Positions 12,501-21,734 of a DNA stretch of 64,000 bases are shown here, one piece after another (the first letter of the stretch is position 1; each line of letters begins with the position of its first letter). A program made the translations under genes and the position numbers. Origin of the DNA: Inonotus obliquus (lineage: Eukaryota; Basidiomycota; Agaricomycetes; Hymenochaetales; Hymenochaetaceae). The stretch covers positions 3,782,001 to 3,846,000 of the forward strand of contig JAJHTX010000002.1 in NCBI GenBank assembly GCA_032164295.1, written 5' to 3'. The notes beneath the pieces were generated by a model. That model searched no databases. It had not been told where the DNA came from and saw only the letters and a program-made list of their open reading frames with translations.

Positions 12501-13114
12501 TCCAAGCCCAGACGTCTCATAGCTTCCTTCCGTGCCTTTCGTACTTCGGCACTGTTCTGGAAAATACCAGCTTGTTTTAAGAATTCCTTTCCTGAGGAAG
12601 CAAGCAGGCGCGTTTTGCTCTCCATAAGCTGCCGAACGGAGAAGTTCGGGAACTCAGGCGGCGGAAGAGTGGTGGCATCTTTGGAGTCCTCTTCTGAATT
12701 CGGAGGTTCCCAGAGGGGTACAAGCGTGCATATTTGAGATAGCGCGACTGAAGCTGCTGATCTCGTTTCATAAGATCGTGAGTGTAAATAAGGAAGAACC
12801 TGGAGGAGTGTTCTTGAGCTTCAATAGAGAGATTGCTTGGGAAATAACATACTCGTGCAACGACAGACATAAGTTCGGCCCAGGCGGATGGGTCATCAAG
12901 AGAACCGTGCAATCGAAGTATATTTACATCGTCTCCTCCGACATCACTTCTTATGCTCTTGGCTGCAAGTTGTGCGAGCTGCTTGGCTGCAGTTGTTCTG
13001 ACTGAGGTTGATGAGCCAGTGTCTAATAGAATTAATAAACGGTCTAATCTGTTGTTGTAGTTAATTATAATTGATTGTGTAAATATAGATGTGCTGACTA
13101 ACCTTGATGACATG
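6579..13114 (-). CDS. MOT1: MOT1/BTAF1, TBP-removing Swi2/Snf2 ATPase
   Basis: Spliced gene of roughly 1,900 codons. The start is a tiny exon at 13104-13114 joined to 13048, giving MSSRLDRLLILLDTGSS, which matches the conserved N-terminus of the BTAF1/Mot1 family. HEAT-repeat exons (about 8717-12840) follow, including a linker with SARERNRLKRKRKPG. The ATPase is in exons 8453-8666, 7433-8399 and 6896-7381, ending in 6579-6846. Visible motifs are KYQQDGVNWLAF, the Walker A DMGLGKTLQS, the DEGH box (ILDEGHVIKN), SGTPIQNN, VGGLGLTLTGAD and DRAHRIGQKK. The last exon carries RFKLNIANSIVTQQNSGL, also typical of the family. In the nucleus Mot1 binds TBP with its HEAT repeats and uses ATP to take TBP off promoters, so it both represses and activates genes. 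It faces JMJD5 across a 238-base divergent gap. Identity is very secure; exact boundaries of some middle introns were not fixed. Confidence 0.96.
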
Positions 13115-13352
13115 AGAGAGATGGAAGGACCGGACCGGATAGCCGGAGTGGAATGAGATTGAGGGGCTGGATGGAAAAGATGGGGATTTTTCTCACGTCT
13201 ATCGGGGCTGACCGCGCCCATTTATGCATTTCGAACCAGCGTCATGCCCCATCATTTACCTTCCATATCCGGTTTAGCCCAGAAGCCTAGATAATACTAG
13301 CCACACAGCCACCGAGCGTCCTTGTCCAGTTTTCAGTCTCGTATCCGTATCC
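13115..13352. promoter_or_regulatory. Shared divergent promoter, MOT1 / JMJD5-like gene
   Basis: Only 238 bases separate the two start codons, so both promoters and leaders must lie here. The MOT1 frame stays open upstream to about 13221, but the conserved protein begins at 13114. No clear TATA box was seen. Confidence 0.55.
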
Positions 13353-14948
13353 ATGGCCATGGACACACTTGTGGCTTTCGCTTCGGCCACTCTCACTCAA
13401 CTCGAATGCGGCTTGACTGCGGATGATCAAGATACATCCTGTGGTGCGTTCGTATTCTGCATTCTGTATATGGTTAAGGGCACCATAACCCCATAAATCT
13501 TATATCATAGCATGTCAATCAGCGCGCACAACTTGTGGCAAGCAGAAAGCGAGACTTCTAGCCACAGTACGCACACAGTCACACGACCATGCAAAGGATC
13601 TTTCCGAGTTGCTCTCTTTGTCCCATAAATTCATGAAAGTGAATCGCCACGACTATTATCAGTGCTTAATGTGGCGCAGGCTATATACAGATGTCGCTTT
13701 AGTCTGGTCTCTCCTTGATATTCTACAGGCTCACGAATTTAACGCGGACACGGAGGAGAACTATTGGAAATCTATCATTGAACGCCTCGACCATGCGATA
13801 ATCGTGGCTGGTGCTCCTGGCGAAGGGAAATTCAGCCTTGTACTGGACACAATCGAAAAACTCCAAAACACTTGCCTTCCGCCTTTCCCGCCAGATGATT
13901 CACTGATACCACCCTTATTCGAACAAGGAAGCAATAGAGATCACCAAATACTTCCCAGTGCAAATCTTCTTGTTCCTGTCCTCTCCAATCCACCGTCATT
14001 GTCGGCTTTTCGTTCCACTTTCAGCGGCAGTCCATTCATTCTACGGCGCCTTGCAGATGATTGGCCTTCTGTGAGGGAACGAAGATGGGCATCCAGAGAT
14101 TATCTTCGGAGAGTAGCGGGCAGAGGACGTGTCGTCCCAGTTGAGATCGGGTTTGATTACCGAAAAGAAGACTGGAGTCAACGCATGATAGAGTGGGACG
14201 CGTTCCTTGATTATCTGTTCACCGACGTCGAGGCTAACAGAGATCCCGGTAAGCGCCAGCGGACTTCGGAGGAGGTGATGTACCTTGCACAATACGATCT
14301 CTTCAAGCAGCTTCCCGCGCTTCGTGCGGATGTGATACCTTCTGACTACGTCTATGCGTGTTTACCCCCACCAGAACACTATCCTCAATATAGCCCACCA
14401 GCCAACGAGGAAGAGCTCGTTATAAACGCATGGATAGGACCAGGAGGCACTGTCTCTCCGGCACATGTGGTAAGTGAGATCCCGTTCTACGGCGCAGAAG
14501 CGTGCGTGGCTATTTACCAAACCTTCCAGGATCCTTTCTATAACTTCTACAGTGAGATCACAAAATCGAAGAGTTTCACAGTCGTTCTGGAAAGTCTGAC
14601 TATAATAATCATCCAGCGCAAGTTGTGGGTAGGAAGACCATCTGGCTCGCACCACCGAGCGTTTCACATGTTCTCTCCCCGCGATCCTCGTCATCCGATT
14701 ACCGGACTACATCCGACAGCACCTCGGACGAAAGCAAAGCGAACGAGTCCTCACTCAGCAACACGACCCACCTCGACGTATTCGCCTCGGCTTCTGAACT
14801 CCAAAACGAGAGTGATTTTATGGAGACAGTTATGCCAGTGGCAATGAGCGCCGTGTTAGATGAGGGGGATGTGCTTTTCTTTCCCGTTGGCTGGTGGCAC
14901 GCTTTTCGTAGCGAGTCTACGAGTTTCTCAGTTTCAATGTGGTTCTGA
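13353..14948 (+). CDS. JMJD5/KDM8-like JmjC-domain oxygenase, 457 aa
   Basis: Exons 13353-13443, 13511-13566, 13597-14469, 14530-14551 and 14617-14948 add up to 1374 bases in frame. The N-terminal half is helical, with DHAIIVAGAPGEGKF near residue 110, as in JMJD5. The JmjC barrel begins at SPFILRRLADDWPS. Its metal and 2-oxoglutarate features are visible: NAWIGPGGTVSPAH-V-D gives the HxD iron ligands, NFYTQVVGRKTIWLAPP follows, and DEGDVLFFPVGWWHAF supplies the distal His. The last residues, SFSVSMWF, also match the family. JMJD5 proteins are Fe(II)/2-oxoglutarate enzymes; the human one is best supported as an arginyl hydroxylase, although KDM8 was first named as a histone demethylase. All catalytic residues look intact, so activity is expected. 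A Ser-rich insert separates the two halves of the barrel. An intron (14470-14529) splits the HxD motif. Family assignment is strong; the substrate is unknown. Confidence 0.9.
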
Positions 14949-15588
14949 CATTTTCACCTCTCGCCATTGACAACTCTCCGAGTCCGTGAATTTTACCTCT
15001 TACATTCAATTTCATCGATTTCTCGGCATCTAGGCTAACTAACATATGCTTTTTCCTTCTTACCGATAGAAGTGGGTGAAAGGGGGAAAAGGTCGATCAA
15101 TTTCAATTTACCTGCTGAGGCGATACCTCGTTGCGATCCGTCGGGTCCTTCTCTGAATAGTAATCGTCATGGAATTTGACTAGTTCTCACGTAACTAGGT
15201 CCGATGGTCGATCACTAAACCATATACGGACAATGACGACATTTGATGGGATGGAATTTTTACAAAAGGAAGAAAAAGAAAATCAATTTGAAGTATTTGA
15301 TTCGATTTGAATGGATTACAGCGCCCATCAACCAGTACTTACCAGTCGAACAAGGCCATGCACTTCAAGCATGGCTACTAAATAAAGTTCTAATGCTACC
15401 ACTTCTTCGGCGATATGAGAAATGACAAAAGGGACTGGAAGGTGGCGTTGGTCAGCTGATGAGAGTTGAACTATGAATATCCTCTTCTTCAGATACCGAT
15501 TAGCGAAGGAACGTGCACGTATGCTCGCTAACACTGTCGCAGGCCGGGTGTGAGATACACATTACACCATACCACATGTGTGCATCGT
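14949..15588. other. Convergent intergenic region, no gene seen
   Basis: The 640 bases between the 3' ends of the JmjC gene (+) and TSR3 (-) hold both 3' untranslated regions. Small open frames at 15243-15425 (+) and 15328-15534 (-) are not convincing. No repeat or RNA gene was recognised. Confidence 0.45.
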
Positions 15589-16817
15589 TTATCGTTTATC
15601 GTCTTCTGAAGCTTCAGACGTAGAGTCTGGAGGTTTGTCTTCATCCGAGTCGGGATTGGGATCGAATTGTCGATGGTTTGGGTTCGCGACTAGTAGGTCA
15701 TTCCCATCGCCTATGTAGTTCCAGTGAGCCAGTGAGTCGAAAGGAAGAGAAGAGAAGAATATGTACCATCATCTTTACGTCTTTCACGATAACTTTCCTC
15801 TAGCTCTTGCATGATTGTCTCTTGCATCTCAGTCACCTCCGCTGCAGATTTGCAAGTCTTGTATCGTTCAATGTACGGCCTAATATGCGTCGTTTTAGCA
15901 GTGTGACTTGGATATCAAAGTTATCATTGTATGTATCCGCACGTACTTATTGACCTCATAAAATGATGCCGCCCATCCGAAAGGCGCAAGTAATTGTTCG
16001 GCATATTCGTCGAATCCGGTAATATAAAACGCAGCTGCTAGTGCTTCGACGCAGTTCAGACGCCATGGTTTTCCGTAGTTTGTCTGGTTAGTTGCAAGAA
16101 GATACGGCACTGGAAATAATAATGTAGTTTGAGAAGGGTATACGAATAAGCAACAATGTAATTGGTAGGGATGGTTGGTATGGGATGGTACGCACATAGT
16201 CGTTCATGTGGGCTAGAGATCTTTCGCCAGGGTATGTCGTCAAGACGTGCCCAAGAACATTCAACGACAGCTAGTCCGGAGCTTTGAACCAGTTCACGAT
16301 CTGCGGGACTGACTACTTGTGTACCCTTTGGTCTACACATGTTCTTACGATCAGTACGCGTTTTTCAGATATATAATTATGAATTATAAATTGTACGCAC
16401 GAGAGTACAATACCACGAAACTTCGTACCGACTTTCAAGTCTCGTATCAGTCCTAGACGAGAGAGTTTCTTTCCTGAACATCGGCGTGGATCACAGTGGT
16501 CAAAATCCTAATGAATGGAAACAAATCATGTAAACGATAGATTCTAAAGTTTAGTATCCTTCACGACTGGTCATACACACCCACATTGCAACAGGAACAT
16601 CTATCTTCACTCCAAACTCTCCCTCTTCTTCGTCCTCTTCACCCCCTGAGCCTGAGTGATCGACTACGTCAATCGCACTATCCGGACGAACAAGTCCATC
16701 ACCCTCCCAAGCTTGAACACGTCTGGAATGCGCACTTCGCGTTCCTCCTCTTCCACGCCCTCTCGAAGAGCCTCTTCGTCCACCGGTTGCGCCACTTCCG
16801 CTCCCTTTCTTACCCAT
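15589..16817 (-). CDS. TSR3: TSR3, 18S rRNA aminocarboxypropyltransferase
   Basis: Spliced gene on the minus strand; start ATG at 16815-16817, stop at 15589-15591. The N-terminus is a basic Gly/Arg/Ser tail ([25 protein letters not shown]), then an acidic linker. The conserved core follows: VAMW...[82 protein letters not shown] and [18 protein letters not shown]. These are hallmark blocks of the SPOUT-like Tsr3 family. The tail is acidic and Ser-rich, ending SEASEDDKR. Tsr3 transfers the 3-amino-3-carboxypropyl group of S-adenosylmethionine to the hypermodified N1-methyl-pseudouridine of 18S rRNA (position 1191 in yeast), a late cytoplasmic step of 40S maturation. It is divergent from mL41 with 175 bases between starts. 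Very secure identity; inner splice sites were placed only roughly. Confidence 0.94.
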
Positions 16818-16992
16818 GGGAGAACGGACGGGAATGCTTGAGATGAGAGATACGAAAGTCTTTCCGACGCCGTCCGAAATTGCGGATTCTCATTCTCTGC
16901 CCTGAAGTCGAGTCGAATCACGTGTCTTCTTTCACTTTGTTTCGCTGGGCGGCGTGTGCAGTCATTGAGCTCAGTCAACTTGAGCAACGACG
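16818..16992. promoter_or_regulatory. Short divergent promoter, TSR3 / mL41
   Basis: Only 175 bases lie between the start codons of TSR3 (-) and the mitoribosomal mL41 gene (+), so the two must share promoter DNA. Both products serve ribosome making, one cytosolic and one mitochondrial, which fits joint control. No named motif was assigned. Confidence 0.6.
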
Positions 16993-17622
16993 ATGAGGCC
17001 GACGCTAGCTTGCCTATCCAAAGCCTCAAGAATGCCGCTCAGTCCAAAACGCGGTAACAAAGACTACTACAAAGGTACGTTTCCTATTCACCCACCCTCT
17101 CATCGCCGTTTCTTCTTTTTTCGAGAGAGAGACTCACCCAAATCCAAATCACCTGCACCTGCACCTGCACCTGCACTTTCTCGGCGTCGCGTCTTTCGTC
17201 TTTCGCAAGCACAGGTACCCGTCAAGCCTCTCTCCCGGGTCTACGCACAGGCGCGCCGGGGAAGTACTTCGGCCGAGGGAGGAATGCGTATCGTATCCTC
17301 GACGAACGAGTTCGTGTTTTCGTCGCTCCTCCCGTAGACGAACTTAACAACTCTCGCGTACGTTTACACGGCCCTGCTGCCTGCTGCGCAATTTCCGTCC
17401 ATCCATCCACTGACGATACTTTTATCTTTCTAGTTAAAACCTTACGTACCATGGATGACTTACCTAACTCCAGAACAGATGCTCGAGCAGCCGTTTGGGA
17501 AACTTCCTCCTGGTGGTCTAACTGGACAGATTTACCTTGACACTGTGCAGGGCCGACGACAAGTTGCTGAAACTGGTTTGGTTGCGCGAGACGCTGAAGG
17601 AGAGCCCGTTACACAATCTTGA
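16993..17622 (+). CDS. MRPL27: Mitochondrial large ribosomal subunit protein mL41 (MRPL27), 137 aa
   Basis: Exons 16993-17074, 17215-17357 and 17434-17622 give 414 bases, exactly 138 codons with the stop. The first residues (MRPTLACLSKASRMPLSPKRG) look like a short mitochondrial targeting region running into the conserved KRGNKDYYKG block. The core follows: LRTGAPGKYFGRGRNAYRI, LDERVRVFVAPPVDELNNS and LKPYVPWMTYLTPEQ, all typical of fungal MRPL27/mL41. Length is normal for the family. The protein is a structural component of the mitochondrial 54S subunit. It is divergent from TSR3 and convergent with SPF45, with only 157 bases between stop codons. Intron 1 carries an ACCTGC hexanucleotide repeat. 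Very secure. Confidence 0.95.
17151..17176. repeat. ACCTGC hexanucleotide repeat inside mL41 intron 1
   Basis: Four perfect copies plus two bases, about 40 bases before the 3' splice site at 17214. It lies wholly inside the intron, which at about 140 bases is much longer than the usual introns here. Length changes would not alter the protein, though they could affect splicing. Confidence 0.85.
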
Positions 17623-17779
17623 CTCCTGTACCTCTTTTTCTCTCGAGCGAACACGATCATAATACTGCGTTATGTAACTCTTTTTTCTTCAAAATAATTA
17701 CGCGTAAACATCACAGCATGCTGGAAAACGACTATAAGCAAGATATACGCAAATAAGCAACTTCAAAGTCGATAGCTCG

Positions 17780-19914
17780 TCACTCGAGAGGAGCGTCCAA
17801 ATCAAACCGTTCAAACCGCGTCTCCGGGAAGTACCTCGCGCGAACCGTCCTTCCGCCAAAGAAACGTCCGTCAAGCTCGCGTACCGTCTTCCAAGCTGCA
17901 GCTGGACCGTTAAAAACGACGAAAATCCTAACGGCATCGGCATCGCTCTCTGGCGGCGGATCGACAAGATGCACGACTACACGCTGCACTACACCGTTCT
18001 TCGCACATTCGTCTCCGATTTCTTCCCTCAAGTCTTCGTCCTCTGCATCTTCTGGGCCAACCATGTTAGTGAGAACGACAATTCGACTCGGTTCTCCAAA
18101 CCGCGCTCGGTCTTCGCGAGTCTTTGCGTCCTCATTAGCATTTACTATACGACCGCGAGTCACACCCATTCCTACAGCTTCCTTCGCTTTTGTGGCACCT
18201 TTCTTTGGTTTACCATCGCCACCCTGTACAACCTTTTCAACAGAGAGTGCATTAACAATGCCCTGTCCATCCGCCCCGAGACCTTGTCCTTCCTTGTGTC
18301 CCCATTTTGCCATCATCCGAGCAGCGAAACCTTGTGGTTCGGGCCTGCGGTAGCCAAAGAATCAGACCTTTCGTTATCTGAATTACGAGTAGAATTGCAT
18401 ACTTATCCTCCACCTTTTCGTTGGTCTGAGGCTCGGGAGAAGAGTTGTTATTGGCGTCCGTTGGCACAGCGGCAGCAAGCTTGGCAAGTCGCGCAGCAAC
18501 AGCTGCAGCAGCTTCGCGGCTATGCTTCATGCGCTCTTCAAACTGCGGGTTCTTGGTCGCCGATGTTTCAGCGGGAACCATTGGAGGCGGTGGTACGGAA
18601 GGAGGAGCAAACGGATTGAAGGGCAACTCTTTCTCTTGTTCAGGAGTCGGCACACGTGGTTCGGTAGGTGCAGTTACAGGAATTATTGGTGCCTGACTCA
18701 GGGCTAAACGTCGTTGATATGCCTCTTCGCCGGTCTCAGCAAGAGGAGCCGGAGATAGCTCACGAGGAGGCGCTATGCCCTTCGACATAGCCAGACGCCG
18801 TGCGTAAGCCTCGTCTCCGGTCATTGCTGTATCAATCACGGCAGGTGGTGGCTCCTGATCTTGCTGGCCCTGGTCCTCCCAACGAGCTAACAAGACGAGG
18901 GTGTTTCAGCCCGACCTTATTTTGTATGACGGATGCCGACTCACCGTTCTTCTTTGGTCGGTCGTCATCATCACTGTAGGAGTATTCGCTGTCCGTATAA
19001 CTATTACTCCTGTACCTCTTCCTTTCATTCTCTTGTCGCTCAATGGCGAGTCTTTGCCTCCTCTCTTCTTGGTCGCGCCTCTTCCACTCTTTGTATTCGT
19101 AGTAGTCGTTGGGTCGAGCAGGATTGTAAGGCTCCATAGGGTCCCAAGTAGGCATTACCGGAGCAAATTTATTCTGATAGATCATGGTATTAATGTCAGT
19201 TCGCCTGTGCACAACTTGCTAGAGACAAGGAGAAAGGGGCCGTGCCTTCTTGCCCTTTCGCTTTCCCGAACCCGTATTGTTCTTCTTTCGATTCGATTTG
19301 AATCCATTAACGTCCTCGTCCAAAACCATTGACGGTGGTTTTATCTTCTTTCCCCAACCTAGGCCCATGGGTTCCGCCGGTTCTTCTGTTGTTTTGGGTT
19401 TCTCAGGCTCGGGGATATTCAGAACTGGCTCAGCTGCGACAACCGCCGTCGCAGAGACCGTCGTCTCCGCGAGTTGGGCCCCGATAGGCAAAGCGCGGGA
19501 TGCGCTGCCAGGGGCTTTCGGCTTGGCTTTGCCCCCGCGTTTCACAGGTGCGAATGCCAGCGCGGCGGACCAACCTGGGCATCGGCGGGTGCAATCAAAT
19601 AACAAAAAATCATGGACGGGCAGTCATTTAATACAGTGTTATTATGCGCGGCGGACAGTGGACAGAATACCGGCTGTGGCCTTTCCGGCTGATGCATCTG
19701 GCTCTGTTAATGTTCCTTCAGCAACACTTGGCGCAGGGTTCGTCGTTGAGGCGGGTGCAGAGCCTGAAGGGGCATTTTCGGGGATATCGTCCTTTTTCTC
19801 GTCGAGCTGAGAAGCAACTTCAATAGTGCTAGAGGGAGTGAAAGTCGTGGCATTCGAGAACTGAATGCCACCATATAGTCCTCCCGCTCTTCGGGCTGGC
19901 GGCGCTTTTTCCAT
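17780..19914 (-). CDS. Splicing factor SPF45 (RBM17/DRT111 family)
   Basis: Spliced gene; start at 19912-19914 ([19 protein letters not shown]), stop at 17780-17782. The N-terminal part contains [20 protein letters not shown], the SPF45 AFAPV/KR signature. A charged region follows with [38 protein letters not shown], then two TGDEAY/TGEEAY-type repeats with [10 protein letters not shown] and [10 protein letters not shown]. The G-patch is at about 18230-18330 ([20 protein letters not shown]). The C-terminal RRM-like UHM domain runs from [20 protein letters not shown] to [21 protein letters not shown], with the RFF box that binds ULM ligands. SPF45 acts in the nucleus, in U2-type spliceosomes, on 3' splice site choice and short introns. 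That is a fitting activity in a genome full of roughly 50-base introns. Its tail is convergent with mL41. Strong identity. Confidence 0.93.
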
Positions 19915-20126
19915 GGTGTGGTGGTGGTCAAGACAAGAGAAGGCAAAGTTACAGGCTCACAGCATTGACAGCACAAGTCACCCATTTCCTTATTTGGAGT
20001 TTGCACGCGTACTTCTAACATTTAAATAACCTGAATCAGAGTGAACAGATATAAAGGAACAACTAGAGAGCAAACTACATTAACAACTATGGAATTTTGT
20101 CGGGAGAGGTAAAATGAAACACTTGA

Positions 20127-21299
20127 TCAACGTAGTTCGGCCAGGTAGACATATCGTAGTGAAATGCTTCGAGCAGTACACGCCTTCCGAATCGTCCCAA
20201 CACTCAACGCAGGCCATTGCCAATCTGCCAGACGACGGAGCTCATATCCAACTGGTAGGTGAAGTTCCCGTAAGCTTGGGAATACGCCATTGGACAGTTC
20301 TGCTGACCATTCTTCAGATCCAATTTCGTAGTTGCAGTATATCTTTAACGTTAGCAGCTTGTCAAGACGTGTTCCAAGCGTCTTCAGCGTCGGATGCCCA
20401 AAAGGCAGGGAAAGCTGAAGATCACGCAGCGAAGTGCAGGAGGCGAGTGCGTCTACGCCAATGCCTGTTTCGAGGTTGAAAAATCCGTCATCTTCCCTGA
20501 CAAAGTATTTGAAACCCGTTAGACTCGACGAAGCTTGGAATAGAACATTGTGAACATCATATTCTGGACAAGTTTCGTAAACGACGAGCGACAGTTCCCT
20601 GAGGTTCCCCCAAGAGCCATATCCAAGCTTTGAAAAACTTCCGCTTTTAATCCGCACTCTGTCCATTTTGAGTTTCTCCAGTTGTGGCGGTCGTGAGATA
20701 AATGCACGCGGTTCGGAAATGTTCAGATCCAGATTTATAAGTTCCAGATCTTTCAGATTAGTAAACCGGGAGGCCAGTCCTTCAGTCCAACGCAGAGATG
20801 GACTTGAAATAATATTGCCATTGAAAGACTGGTACCATTGAACGCCTTCCACCCGGAGTTTCTGCACAGCCCGTGAATAAGTAAAGGAGCGGAGGTATTG
20901 TTCGGCTTGAATCGCGAATTCGCCGCCAAGCGAGATTTCCGAAATACATCGCAGGCGGAAGAGCGGAGCAAGGCTCAACGCGAACATATCGATGTGGCGG
21001 CAGGCGCATGATTTATCCGATAGGCACACCCGCGAAATGGGATGTAGATATAGTTCTCGGATGCGGTTGCCTAATTCTGGATTCTCGGCAAGAGTGCGAG
21101 AAAGCAGATAGCAGGAGTGGTAGGAAATTATTCGCGGCCGGAAATACAGTGCCCTACGTATAGGTATAAGCCAAGAACCGGAAACCAGGGCTAGTGCGCC
21201 TAGCTCTTTAGGACTGGAATCACCAGAGAAATGGTCCACAATGATTGGAATGAGATCGTCGACTAGAGCAGAGCATCGCTCTCGAGCAGAAGACTGCAT
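20127..21299 (-). CDS. F-box/LRR-like protein, 390 aa
   Basis: Single exon, ATG at 21297-21299. The N-terminus (ALVDDLIPIIVDHFSGDSSPKELGALALVSGSWLIPIRRALYF) has the spacing of a basidiomycete F-box: a Pro-containing helix, then LALVS..W. Downstream are irregular leucine-rich repeats: IRELYLHP, LKDLELINLDL, LEKLKMDRVRI, LRELSLVVYE, LRDLQLSLPF and LRELHLPVGYE. Proteins of this build are thought to be SCF ubiquitin-ligase adaptors, with the F-box binding Skp1 and the LRR curve choosing targets; this family is greatly expanded in Agaricomycetes. It sits between SPF45 (same strand, 212 bases) and the divergent DCN1, which also serves cullin-RING ligases. That link may be coincidence. Fold assignment is fair; the target is unknown. 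Confidence 0.75.
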   Translation of the reverse strand: MQSSARERCSALVDDLIPIIVDHFSGDSSPKELGALALVSGSWLIPIRRALYFRPRIISYHSCYLLSRTLAENPELGNRIRELYLHPISRVCLSDKSCACRHIDMFALSLAPLFRLRCISEISLGGEFAIQAEQYLRSFTYSRAVQKLRVEGVQWYQSFNGNIISSPSLRWTEGLASRFTNLKDLELINLDLNISEPRAFISRPPQLEKLKMDRVRIKSGSFSKLGYGSWGNLRELSLVVYETCPEYDVHNVLFQASSSLTGFKYFVREDDGFFNLETGIGVDALASCTSLRDLQLSLPFGHPTLKTLGTRLDKLLTLKIYCNYEIGSEEWSAELSNGVFPSLRELHLPVGYELRRLADWQWPALSVGTIRKACTARSISLRYVYLAELR

Positions 21300-21734
21300 T
21301 AGAGAACTCAGCTAGATGGCAGGCAGAGAGCCGATGGCTCGTGACTGGCGTCCTCAATCTAATCGAAGCGTTGGTCACACGCAACTTATATGCTGCAAAG
21401 TTCAACATCCGTGGCGAGCTGATGGCACTGAAACGTCGCTCAAGGCTGAAAGCAGCAAACCAGTTTCACTGGACTGAAAGAGACTGAAGGTTCGACGTTT
21501 GTGGAAAGCAACGCTTCCACTACACACGGTGCTTGTACGAAACGTTGACGAGCTAGAGTGTGACCTGTTTGCTTGTGACTGAGACAGAAAGGAGGGACAC
21601 GTGCTCGTGGCAGAGTGTGACATGTGGCGCGTACCTAGCGAGAAAATCCGAAATTAGTGCTGCAGACGCAAGCCAGATTTTGTCCACCCGGCTGAGGCTC
21701 GCCCCTTTGTTTCACGCTCTCACCACAAACAACA

